Source: Achromobacter sp. Root83
GTDB taxonomy: Bacteria; Pseudomonadota; Gammaproteobacteria; Burkholderiales; Burkholderiaceae_B
Direction of reading: 5' to 3'
Assembly (NCBI RefSeq): GCF_001428845.1
Contig: NZ_LMIU01000012.1
Coordinates: 190,857-254,856 of the forward strand
Length of the DNA: 64,000 nucleotides
The notes beneath the pieces are model-generated. The model was not told the DNA's origin, did no database searches, and saw only the letters and a program-made list of their open reading frames with translations. The translations under genes were made by a program, and so were the position numbers. This document shows positions 35,443-43,349 of this stretch, in pieces; position 1 is the stretch's first letter; each line of letters opens with the position of its first letter.

Positions 35443-36732
35443 CTAATGGATGTCTGCATTGCGCCGATCGGCCCGCTTGCCCAGGCCATGGCCCAGCGCA
35501 GCCGCGCCCAGCGCGACCGCGGCGCCCAGCAGCGCGATCAACGCCGCGCCGTACCCCAGCATGTCCAGGCCCGCCTTGACCCAGCCGCTGGCGGCGTCGC
35601 CGCCCCGGTAGACCACGGTGTCGATGACGTTCTTGGTTTTGTACTTGTCTTCGGGCGAGACCGCCGTGAACAGCATTTCGCGGCCGGGCCGGATCAGGGC
35701 GTACTCGCCGGCACGGCGCAGGATCATGGCGGCCGCCAGCACGCCAAAGACGGGAAACGCCGCCAGCGCCAGGAATGCCAGCGCGACGGCAAGCGGCACC
35801 GCGGTCAGCAGGAAGCGCAGGCCCAGGCGGGCGGCCACCCGGCCGGTGATGAAGATCTGCGACAGCAGCGCCAGCGTCTGCACGGTGAAGTCCAGCGCGC
35901 TGAAGACGCGGATGCGCTGGGCCGTATCCGGGAAGGCGTCGGCGACCAGGCGGGCCTGCTCCATGTAGAGAAAGGTATTGAGCGTGGCCAGCAGCACCAC
36001 CAGTAGCGAGATGCCCATGAGGTAGCGCGAGCGGAAAATGCGCGAGATCCCGCCGAGGACCGTGCCTTCGATAGGGCGCTGTATTGCTTCCAGGCCGATA
36101 TCGGTGCGCGTGGCGGCCCGCCAGCGCAGCAGCCATTGCTTGAGCGGCAGCGTGGCCGTCAGCAGCAGCGCGGACAGCACGAGCAGCCCGGCCGGACCCA
36201 GCGCGCCCGCCAGCAACGCACCGAGCAACGGTCCGCACAATCCCCCGGCGCTGGCGCCGGCGGCGATCAGGGCAAACAGCCGCTTGGCCGATTCCATGCG
36301 GAACACGTCGGCCATCAGGCTCCAGGCGATGGAGACGACAAACAGGTTGAAAACCGACAGCCACACATAGAAGGCCCGCGCGGCCCAGACGCTGCCGGGT
36401 TGCAGATGAAGCAAGGCGGCGAAGCCCAGCATGGTCAGCGCGAAGACGCCGTAGACCCAGGTCACCAGGGTGGCGCGGGGCACGCGGGCCGATAACCAGC
36501 CAAACAGCGGCACCACGGCCAGCGTGGCGACAAAGGTGGCGGTGAACAGCCATTGCAACTGGTTCACGCCAGCCTGGATGCCCATGGTTTCGCGGATCGG
36601 GCGCAGCATGAAGTAGCCGCAGAACAGGAAGAAGAAAAACGCGAAGCCGCAGGCGGCGGGCGCCAGTTCCTCATCCCGTATCCCAAAGACCCGCGCCGCC
36701 CCGGCGCGCCAGGATAGGGGAACGGCTGCCAT
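35443..36732 (-). CDS. MFS transporter, NTP/NDP-exchanger-like
   Basis: A 429-residue integral membrane protein with about 12 hydrophobic segments. The N-terminal CGYFMLRPIRETMGIQAG and the SIAWSLMADVF and AGASAGGLCGPLLGALL stretches resemble the Npt/ATP:ADP-antiporter-like MFS group that is annotated in many free-living proteobacteria, where nucleotide exchange is not shown. Substrate unknown. Only 4 bases separate it from the aldo/keto reductase upstream, so the two are likely co-transcribed; 90 bases separate it from the Bug gene. Confidence 0.75.
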   Translation of the reverse strand: MAAVPLSWRAGAARVFGIRDEELAPAACGFAFFFFLFCGYFMLRPIRETMGIQAGVNQLQWLFTATFVATLAVVPLFGWLSARVPRATLVTWVYGVFALTMLGFAALLHLQPGSVWAARAFYVWLSVFNLFVVSIAWSLMADVFRMESAKRLFALIAAGASAGGLCGPLLGALLAGALGPAGLLVLSALLLTATLPLKQWLLRWRAATRTDIGLEAIQRPIEGTVLGGISRIFRSRYLMGISLLVVLLATLNTFLYMEQARLVADAFPDTAQRIRVFSALDFTVQTLALLSQIFITGRVAARLGLRFLLTAVPLAVALAFLALAAFPVFGVLAAAMILRRAGEYALIRPGREMLFTAVSPEDKYKTKNVIDTVVYRGGDAASGWVKAGLDMLGYGAALIALLGAAVALGAAALGHGLGKRADRRNADIH

Positions 36733-36736
36733 CGCG

Positions 36737-37654
36737 TCAGGCCAGCAGGGCGGCGATGCGCTCGCGCATGGCGGCGCCGGGTTGCCGGCCGAAGCCGGCC
36801 CGCGCGTTGTCCGCCATGTTGGCGGGTTTGGACGTGGCGGGAATGACGGCGGTGACGGCGGGGTGGCCGATGATGAACTTCAGGAAGATCTGCGCCCAGG
36901 ACGTGCAGTCGATGTCCGCCGCCAGCTTGGGCAATGCCTTGCCCTTCACCTGGCGGAACAGCGCGCCGTCCTCGAAGGGCCGGTTGATCAGCACCGCGAC
37001 CCCGTTGGCCTGGCAGGCGGGCAGCAGGCGTTTTTCGGCGCTGCGCGCACCGACGGACAGGTTGATCTGCAGGAAGTCGGGCTTTTCCCGTTCGACCAGG
37101 CTCGTGAGCTCGTCGTGGGCATGGTCGGTGTAGTGGGTGATCCCGATATAGCGGGTCAGGCCCTGCTGTTTCAGTTCGCGCAGCAGCGCGAGCTGGTTGC
37201 GGGTGTCGATCAGGTTGTGGACCTGGATCAGGTCCAGCTTGTCGCTGCCCAGGGCTTGCTGCGACTGCCGCACCTGGCGCAGCGCCGATTCGTGGCCTTG
37301 CGTGCTGATCTTGGTGGCCAGGAACACGCGGGCGCGCAGGCCGCCCTGGCGGGCCAGCAGCGCACCGGTGACGGCCTCGGCCTGCCCGTAACTGGGCGCG
37401 GTATCGATAAGGCTGCCTCCTGCCTGCATCAGCGTGTCGAGCACCTGCGCCAGGGGCGCCATGGCAGCGGCGTCCCCGGTGGACACGTTGAAGGTGTCTG
37501 CGGTGCCCAGTCCGATGACGGGCAGCGCTTCACGGGAGGACGGAATGCCGCGGGTCAGCATGGCGGGCGCAGGGGTCAACGCCTGTACGGTCCACGCGGG
37601 GCTCAGCAAGGCGGCGCTGGCGGCGGTCTGAAGAAAGTGGCGGCGGTCCGGCAT
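36737..37654 (-). CDS. Aldo/keto reductase with Tat-type signal
   Basis: A 305-residue protein starting MPDRRHFLQTAASAALLSPA, a twin-arginine signal, followed by an AKR barrel. Catalytic residues appear as D in IDTAPSYGQ (Asp and Tyr), K in LATKIS and H in IQVHNL. NADPH-dependent enzymes rarely work in the periplasm, so export would imply a cofactor that binds before translocation. The partner MFS gene follows after 4 bases. Related twin-arginine AKR proteins are common in betaproteobacteria; the substrate is not known. Confidence 0.8.
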   Translation of the reverse strand: MPDRRHFLQTAASAALLSPAWTVQALTPAPAMLTRGIPSSREALPVIGLGTADTFNVSTGDAAAMAPLAQVLDTLMQAGGSLIDTAPSYGQAEAVTGALLARQGGLRARVFLATKISTQGHESALRQVRQSQQALGSDKLDLIQVHNLIDTRNQLALLRELKQQGLTRYIGITHYTDHAHDELTSLVEREKPDFLQINLSVGARSAEKRLLPACQANGVAVLINRPFEDGALFRQVKGKALPKLAADIDCTSWAQIFLKFIIGHPAVTAVIPATSKPANMADNARAGFGRQPGAAMRERIAALLA

Positions 37655-37690
37655 GGCGAGGCTCCGTCAGGGCAAATGGCGGGGGCAATG

Positions 37691-37717
37691 AAAAAGGCCT
37701 ACATGCGAATGTAGGCC
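37691..37717 (-). terminator. Intrinsic terminator of the BI-1 gene
   Basis: On the minus strand, GGCCTACAT, loop TCGC, ATGTAGGCC and five Ts: a 9-bp stem located 28 bases after the BI-1 stop. Confidence 0.88.
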
Positions 37718-37744
37718 CTTGGGTACTGGTATGGCGACTGGCGA

Positions 37745-38455
37745 TTACTCGCGGTTGCCGCCGAAGATGCCCAGCAGCATCAGCAGGTTCGAGAAGACGT
37801 TGTAGACGTCGAGGTAGATGGCGAGCGTGGCGGAGACGTAGTTGGTTTCGCCGCCGTTGACCACGCGCTGCAGGTCGACCAGCATGAAGGCCGAGAACAC
37901 GACGATGGCCATGACCGAGATGGTCAGCATCAGCGCGGGCAGCTGCAGGAAGATGTTGGCCAAGGCCGCCACCAGGATCACCACGGCGCCGATGAACAGG
38001 AATTTCTGCATCCCGGACAAATCGCGCTTGATGGTCGAGGCCAGCGTGGCCATCGTGCCGAAGACGATCGCGGTGCCGCCGAAGGCCGTCATGACCAGTT
38101 GGGAGCCGTTGCTCATGCCCATCACGAAGCCGAGCAGGCGCGACAGCATGATGCCCATGAAGAACGTGAAGGCCAGCAGCAGGACCACGCCCATCGAGTT
38201 GTTCTTGTTTTTCTCGATGGCGAACATCATGCCGAACGCGCCCACCAGGAACACGATGGCCGACAGGCCGGGGCTGGCGCCCATGACGCGGTTGATGCCC
38301 GTGTAGAGGCCGACGGCGGCGCCCAGCACGGTGGGGATCAGCGACAGGGCCAGAAGCCAATAGGTGTTGCGCAGGACCTGATTGCGAGCGACCTCGCCCG
38401 GCGCGCCGGCGACCTGGCCGGAACGGTTAAAAGGGGACGGACGATATTCGTTCAT
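37745..38455 (-). CDS. Bax inhibitor-1/YccA family membrane protein
   Basis: A 236-residue inner-membrane protein with seven hydrophobic segments and the UPF0005 pattern (LLALSLIPTVLGAAVGLY, MGIMLSRLLGF, AIYLDVYNVFSNLLMLLGIFGG). E. coli YccA inhibits FtsH proteolysis; BI-1 homologues conduct calcium or protons. It has AGGAG 7 bases before the ATG and its own terminator, so it is likely monocistronic. The 128-base AT-richer gap upstream (38456-38583) should hold its promoter. Confidence 0.93.
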   Translation of the reverse strand: MNEYRPSPFNRSGQVAGAPGEVARNQVLRNTYWLLALSLIPTVLGAAVGLYTGINRVMGASPGLSAIVFLVGAFGMMFAIEKNKNNSMGVVLLLAFTFFMGIMLSRLLGFVMGMSNGSQLVMTAFGGTAIVFGTMATLASTIKRDLSGMQKFLFIGAVVILVAALANIFLQLPALMLTISVMAIVVFSAFMLVDLQRVVNGGETNYVSATLAIYLDVYNVFSNLLMLLGIFGGNRE

Positions 38456-38583
38456 TGAGGACTCCTGTGTAAGACAAATATGATGATTGCCTAGAAAGCT
38501 TAGATGCGAAGAATACCTTACGGTTCCCTGAAGAATCCAATTTTGGAAGATTTAGGCCCCCGGCTGGACCTTTGTAGGACGCC

Positions 38584-38973
38584 TTAACCGGGCCTGACCG
38601 CGTTCAGTACCCGGGCCACGATGGCCGGCAATTCCGCGTCCATGCGGGCCTGGATTTGCTCGATGGCGTCGGCCAGGGCCTCGCGCATGAGCTGTTCCAC
38701 CTCGGCCTGCAGGCGGGCGGTCAGCACGGTCGCGTCGGGCAGCGGCGCTGCTGGCTGCGGCGCGGCGGCCAGCGGTTGGGGGGACGCCGAAGCGCCGGCG
38801 TCATCCGCCATGTCCGTCAGGACGGGAAACGCGTCGTCAGCATAAGCCAGTCCGGCGTCGTCGGCCAGTTCCGTCAGCACGGGTGCGTCGTCGTCGCCGG
38901 CGGGGCCATATAGAGAGGGCTCGGCCCGCTGAGTGAGGGTCGGGATGCCAGGGTCGATGGGGCGAGAGGGCAT
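38584..38973 (-). CDS. Acidic hypothetical protein near holC (DUF2486-like)
   Basis: A 129-residue acidic protein without signal or membrane segment. Its N-terminal half has three copies of a short motif: PTLTQ (11-15), PVLTE (31-35) and PVLTD (50-54), spaced 19-20 residues apart with ADDAG blocks. The C-terminal 50 residues form one long amphipathic helix (TARLQAEVEQLMREALADAIEQ), probably a coiled coil. Similar genes lie next to holC-pepA in Burkholderiales. It is 46 bases downstream of holC. Function unknown. Confidence 0.72.
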   Translation of the reverse strand: MPSRPIDPGIPTLTQRAEPSLYGPAGDDDAPVLTELADDAGLAYADDAFPVLTDMADDAGASASPQPLAAAPQPAAPLPDATVLTARLQAEVEQLMREALADAIEQIQARMDAELPAIVARVLNAVRPG

Positions 38974-39019
38974 GGGAACTCCCGAAGTTCAATAAGATGC
39001 GGCGGGGCAAAGAGGGCGT

Positions 39020-39481
39020 TCAGCCGCCCGGGGCCTGGCGGCTGAGATCGTGGCTTTGCGGCGTATGCCCGGCCGTCTGGTAGATCCGCCAGCGCTGCCG
39101 GGCGGCCTGCTTGTCTTCCGGGTCATCGGAGACGATTTCCAGCAGGCGTTCGAAGGCCTCGAATCCCGGGGGGCAATCGTCGTCCAGATTCAGCAGCCAG
39201 GGCTGGGGCTGGCCGTCGGGGCCCGCTGCCTGCGCGGCCTCAAGCGGATCGCCGGCCGTCAGCACCACGGGGGTGTCGGACGCCAGCGGGTCATTGGCCA
39301 GCACATGGGGCACGAAGGCCGTGTCGTCGAAGGCCCAGAGCATGCGGTCGAACGCAGCCAGGCGTGTACCGTCCTTACAGTACACCACCAGGCGCTGGCC
39401 TGCCAGGAAGCGTTTGCGCACGACCTGGCAGGCCATGCGCAAACGGTCAGGCGCGCCGAAGGCGAAGTCGATGCGCGTCAT
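39020..39481 (-). CDS. holC: DNA polymerase III chi subunit HolC
   Basis: A 153-residue protein with the chi pattern: MTRIDFAFGAPDRLRMACQVVRKRFLAGQRLVVYC, LDRMLW-like AFDRMLWAFDDTAFVPHV, and a C-terminal WRIYQTAGHTP. Chi connects the clamp loader (through psi) to single-strand binding protein on the lagging strand. pepA lies 22 bases upstream, as in E. coli where pepA-holC-valS is conserved; valS is not next to it here. Confidence 0.93.
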   Translation of the reverse strand: MTRIDFAFGAPDRLRMACQVVRKRFLAGQRLVVYCKDGTRLAAFDRMLWAFDDTAFVPHVLANDPLASDTPVVLTAGDPLEAAQAAGPDGQPQPWLLNLDDDCPPGFEAFERLLEIVSDDPEDKQAARQRWRIYQTAGHTPQSHDLSRQAPGG

Positions 39482-39503
39482 GCGGGCTTCCGTTGCAGGC
39501 GTT

Positions 39504-41012
39504 TCAAGCCTGATCCAGCAGGTACTGCATCAGCAGGGGCACGGGGCGGCCGGTGGCGCCCTTGTCCTTGCCGCCGCGCCAGGCGGTGCCGGCGATATCC
39601 AGGTGGGCCCAGGGGTAGGCCTTGGCGAAGCGCGACAGGAAGCACGCCGCCGTGACCGCGCCGGCCGGCGGGCCGCCGATGTTGGCGAGGTCCGCGAAGT
39701 TGGACTTGAGCTGTTCCTGGTAGGCGTCGTCCAGCGGCATGCGCCACGCGGTGTCGAGCGACTGGCGGCCGGCGGCCGAAAGCGCATCCGCCAGGGCGTC
39801 GTCCTTGGAGAACAGGCCAGTGTTGACGTTGCCCAGGGCCACGACGCAGGCGCCGGTCAGCGTGGCGATGTCGATCACGGCGGACGGCTTGAACCGCTCG
39901 GCGTAGGTCAGCGCGTCGCACAGGACCAGCCGGCCCTCGGCGTCGGTGTTCAGGATTTCGATCGTCAGGCCGGCCATGCTGGTGACGACGTCGCCCGGCT
40001 TGTTGGCCTTGCCGCTGGGCAGGTTCTCGCAGGCGGGAATCAGGCCCACGACATCCAGCGGCAGTTCAAGTTCGGCCAGGGCGCGGAACGAACCCAGCAC
40101 GCTGGCGGCGCCGCACATGTCGTACTTCATTTCGTCCATGGTGGCGGCGGGCTTGAGCGAGATGCCGCCGGCATCGAACGTGATGCCCTTGCCGACCAGC
40201 ACGATCGGGCCCTGCGCGCCCTTGGCGCCCTTCTTGGCCGTCTTGAGGCCGGCATGGCGCAGGACGATGAAGCGCAGCGCTTCTTCGGAGCCGCGGGCGA
40301 CCGACAGGAACGAACCCATGCCCAGCGCCTCGACCTGTTTGCGGTCCAGGACTTCCACCTTCAGTGATTTGAACTCGCGCGCCAGGCGCTTGGCGGTGTC
40401 GCCCAGGTAGGTGGGCGTGCAGATGTTGCCCGGCAGATTGCCCAGCGTGCGGGTCAGTTCCATGCCGTTGGCGATGGCGCTGCCCTCGCGCAGGCCTTTC
40501 TGGGCCTGGGCCGCGTCGGCGCGCTCGACGACCTGGACGATCTTCTTGAGCTTGGGGCGGGCGTCGCGGTCGGGCTTGCCGAAGCTGGCGTCGTAGTGAT
40601 AAGTGGCATTGCCGGCCGCAATGGCGGCGCTGCGCGCGCGCGCGGCGACGGCGACGTCGGTGACCGGGTTGGAGACCAGCGTGGAAACGCCTTCGGTGAG
40701 TTGGGCTGCCACGCAGGCCGAGGCAAAAGCCTGCTCGGCCGACGCATGGATGCGGGCCGAATATTCATCTTGCTTGCCCAGACCGACAAGCACCACGCGC
40801 TGCGCGGTAACGCCCGGCAGGCTGCGCAGCGTCAGGGTGGAGCCGGCGCGGCCGCGGAACTCGTTCTTGACCACGGCGCGCACGGCGCCATTGGAAGCGC
40901 GGTCGATGAGATCGGCGGCGGGGCTCAACACGCCATCCGCGTACACGCCCACGGCAAGGGCGGCGGTTTTGACTTGGTGCAGGGAAGCAGTGGTCTGTGT
41001 GCTAAATTCCAT
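39504..41012 (-). CDS. pepA: Leucyl aminopeptidase PepA
   Basis: A 502-residue M17 cytosol aminopeptidase. The two-zinc site is in VGKGITFDAGGISLKP (Lys and Asp ligands) and the family signature NTDAEGRLVLCDAL; the bicarbonate/arginine site lies in EGR. It forms hexamers that trim N-terminal residues from peptides; E. coli PepA is also a DNA-binding protein in Xer recombination. It is divergent from lptF with 57 bases between the start codons, so the promoters overlap. Confidence 0.97.
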   Translation of the reverse strand: MEFSTQTTASLHQVKTAALAVGVYADGVLSPAADLIDRASNGAVRAVVKNEFRGRAGSTLTLRSLPGVTAQRVVLVGLGKQDEYSARIHASAEQAFASACVAAQLTEGVSTLVSNPVTDVAVAARARSAAIAAGNATYHYDASFGKPDRDARPKLKKIVQVVERADAAQAQKGLREGSAIANGMELTRTLGNLPGNICTPTYLGDTAKRLAREFKSLKVEVLDRKQVEALGMGSFLSVARGSEEALRFIVLRHAGLKTAKKGAKGAQGPIVLVGKGITFDAGGISLKPAATMDEMKYDMCGAASVLGSFRALAELELPLDVVGLIPACENLPSGKANKPGDVVTSMAGLTIEILNTDAEGRLVLCDALTYAERFKPSAVIDIATLTGACVVALGNVNTGLFSKDDALADALSAAGRQSLDTAWRMPLDDAYQEQLKSNFADLANIGGPPAGAVTAACFLSRFAKAYPWAHLDIAGTAWRGGKDKGATGRPVPLLMQYLLDQA

Positions 41013-41069
41013 GAGGGTTTCCCGTGTGCGTCTGTGTATGATGCGGTCGATTATCCCGCATATTCTCCC

Positions 41070-42173
41070 ATGTCTCTATTTAAACGCTCTGTCGTCAGCG
41101 AGATCACCAGTCACGCTGGCGTTGTCTTTTCCACGTTGCTCGTCGTGTGGCTCAGCGTGCTTCTCGTGCGCCTGCTCGGCGAGGCCGCGGGCGGCAACAT
41201 CGGAGCGGACGTCGTGCTGGTGCTGGCCGCGCTGTCGACCATCACCGCGCTACCGACCATTCTGGCGGTCTCCATCTTCATCGCGGTGCTGACCACGGTG
41301 ACTCGCAATTACCGCGAGTCCGAAATGGTGGTGTGGTTCGCCAGCGGCCTATCCCTTGCCGATTGGCTCAAGCCCGTGCTGCGCGTCGCGGTTCCCGTGG
41401 CGGTGGCGGTGGCGGGCCTGACGCTGGTGGCGTCGCCCTGGGCCTATCGCCAGATCGGCGAATACCACGAGCGCTTCGAGCAACGTTCCGACCTGTCCAA
41501 GGTCACGGCCGGCCAGTTCGCCGAGTCTTCCGGCGGCAACCGCGTGTTCTTCGCGGAAGATCCCGTCCGTCCCGAGGACGAGCTCGGCAACGTGTTCGCG
41601 CGCGAGGTCGGCCCCGAATGGCTGAGCGTGCTGACCGCAAGCAGCGCGCACAGCGAGACCCAGCCCAACGGCGACCGCTTCCTGGTGCTTGGTGAAGGCC
41701 ACCGCTACGACCTGAAACCAGGCACGCCCGAAATCCGGCTGGTGCATTTCGAAAAATACGGCCTGCGCCTGGAAAGCAAATCGGGCGACGATCCCGTGGC
41801 CGAGGCCCGCGCGGCGGCGGAACGTTCTTCCAAGGCGCGCACCACGCAGCAGCTCATGGAAGACAACACCGACAGCAGCTGGTCGCAGGTCATGTGGCGC
41901 ATTTCCCTGCCCTTGGCTGCGCTGAACCTTGCGCTGCTGGCCATTCCGCTTGGCGCGGTGAATCCGCGCCTGGGGCGTTCGGGCGACCTGCTCATCGCAG
42001 GCCTGGTGGGCCTGCTCTACATGAACATGATCAACCTGTCGCGCGCCTGGATCTCCAGCGGCAAGCTCAGTTTTGGCATGGGCGTGTGGGCGATCCACGG
42101 CGCGGTCGCGGTGCTGACCGTCTTCCTGCTGATGCGGCGTTTGCGCGTGAAGGCCCCCAAGAACAGCGCGTAA
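41070..42173 (+). CDS. lptF: LPS export permease LptF
   Basis: A 367-residue protein, close to E. coli LptF (366). Three transmembrane helices at each end (VVFSTLLVVWLSVLLVRLL ... and ISLPLAALNLALLAIPLG ...) frame a periplasmic beta-jellyroll. With LptG and LptB it lifts lipopolysaccharide out of the inner membrane into the Lpt bridge. ATG at 41070 gives the conserved MSLFKRSVVSEI; the frame is open upstream inside the pepA promoter. No clear ribosome site precedes it. lptG, usually the next gene, is absent; a LysR gene converges instead. Confidence 0.92.
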   Translation: MSLFKRSVVSEITSHAGVVFSTLLVVWLSVLLVRLLGEAAGGNIGADVVLVLAALSTITALPTILAVSIFIAVLTTVTRNYRESEMVVWFASGLSLADWLKPVLRVAVPVAVAVAGLTLVASPWAYRQIGEYHERFEQRSDLSKVTAGQFAESSGGNRVFFAEDPVRPEDELGNVFAREVGPEWLSVLTASSAHSETQPNGDRFLVLGEGHRYDLKPGTPEIRLVHFEKYGLRLESKSGDDPVAEARAAAERSSKARTTQQLMEDNTDSSWSQVMWRISLPLAALNLALLAIPLGAVNPRLGRSGDLLIAGLVGLLYMNMINLSRAWISSGKLSFGMGVWAIHGAVAVLTVFLLMRRLRVKAPKNSA

Positions 42174-42216
42174 TCATCTTGGCTGACGGGCGGCTTATCG
42201 CGGCCGCCCCGGCCTG

Positions 42217-43137
42217 TCACGGCAGGTATTTCATCGTGCCGCGCTTGCCGGCCAGCAGATCGGCATTTTTCAGCACCGACTTGCGGATGAACTCCCACAG
42301 CACGGTCACGCGTTTGAGTTTGCGCAGGTCTTCATGGCAGTACATCCAGAATGAGCGCGTGATCGCGATCTCGTTCTCGAGTACGGGTTTGAGCCTGGGG
42401 TCCTGAGCGGCGATGAAGCATGGCAGGATGGCCAGCGACTGCCCCTGCAGCGCCGCATGGTACTGCGCCACGACGCTGGTGCTGCGCAACACCACCTTGC
42501 TGGCGGGCAGCAGGTCTTCCAGATAGCGCAGGCGCTCGCTGAACAGAAGTTCGTCCACGTAGCCGATGAACGTGTGGTCCGCCAGGTCCGCGCGGCCCGT
42601 GATCGGCGCATGGCGTGCAAGATAGCCGGGCGTGCCGTACAGGCGCAGCGTGTAATCGCACAGCTTGCTGCACACGTAGGGGCCGCGCTGAGGCCGTTCG
42701 ATGGTGATGGCCAGGTCGGCCTCCCGCTTGGACAGGCTGACAAAGCGCGGCACCGGCAGGATGTCCAAGGTGATGTGCGGGTAGCGCCGCTGGAAGTCCG
42801 CTGCCAGCGGCGTCAGCACGTAGCTGCCGAAGCCCTCCGTGGCGCCGATGCGCAAATGGCCCGACAGCGCCTGCCCGATGCCGGACAGGTTTTCGCGGGC
42901 GGTGTGCACCACGCTTTCCATTTGCTCGGCATGCACGAACAGGCGCTGGCCGTCATCGGTCAGCACGAATCCGGCGCTGCGCGACTTCTCGAACAGCAGC
43001 GTGTCCAGCTCGGCTTCCAGCGCGCGGATGCGGCGCGAAACGGTGGTGTGTTCGACGCCAAGCTTGCGCGCCGCCGCGCTGACTCGCTGGGTGCGGGCCA
43101 CTTCCAGGAAATAACGCAGGCTGTCCCAATCAAGCAC
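42217..43137 (-). CDS. LysR-family regulator divergent from the binding protein-mmsA operon
   Basis: A 306-residue LTTR: HTH in residues 1-60 (YFLEVARTQRVSAAARKLGVEHTTVSRRIRALE) and an effector domain with LRIGATEGFGSYVLTPL. I chose the GTG at 43137 (VLDWDSLRYF) because GGAG lies 9 bases upstream and LTTRs start here; an ATG at 43203 in the same frame would add 22 unrelated residues. The intergenic region to the binding-protein gene carries a TGTGCAT dyad and a promoter, so it probably controls that operon and itself. Confidence 0.87.
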   Translation of the reverse strand: MLDWDSLRYFLEVARTQRVSAAARKLGVEHTTVSRRIRALEAELDTLLFEKSRSAGFVLTDDGQRLFVHAEQMESVVHTARENLSGIGQALSGHLRIGATEGFGSYVLTPLAADFQRRYPHITLDILPVPRFVSLSKREADLAITIERPQRGPYVCSKLCDYTLRLYGTPGYLARHAPITGRADLADHTFIGYVDELLFSERLRYLEDLLPASKVVLRSTSVVAQYHAALQGQSLAILPCFIAAQDPRLKPVLENEIAITRSFWMYCHEDLRKLKRVTVLWEFIRKSVLKNADLLAGKRGTMKYLP

Positions 43138-43188
43138 GATCCGGCTCTCCGGCCCCCGCGAAACCGCGCGCGGCGGGCAAATTCTTGC

Positions 43189-43216
43189 TGTGCATGAATG
43201 CACAAGGAATGTGCAT
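43189..43216. promoter_or_regulatory. Candidate LysR operator: TGTGCAT dyad plus third half-site
   Basis: TGTGCAT (43189-43195) and ATGCACA (43198-43204) form a perfect inverted repeat, and TGTGCAT recurs at 43210-43216. Relative to a start near 43260 they lie at about -71 to -44, as expected for LTTR recognition and activation sites. Confidence 0.65.
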
Positions 43217-43224
43217 TTCTAGTG

Positions 43225-43253
43225 TTGCTTGTTGATTTTCACACATCTACACT
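43225..43253 (+). promoter_or_regulatory. Promoter of the binding protein-mmsA operon
   Basis: TTGCTT (43225-43230), exactly 17 bases, TACACT (43248-43253), followed by the binding-protein gene 97 bases later. It sits just downstream of the TGTGCAT sites. Confidence 0.6.
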
Positions 43254-43349
43254 GGGCTGGCAGGCCTTGGGCTATGCCCTGGGACCGCGGGCCGCGAAGA
43301 CGGCGCCAAAACGCTAGAACTCAGCGCATAAAACTCAGGAGACAAATCC

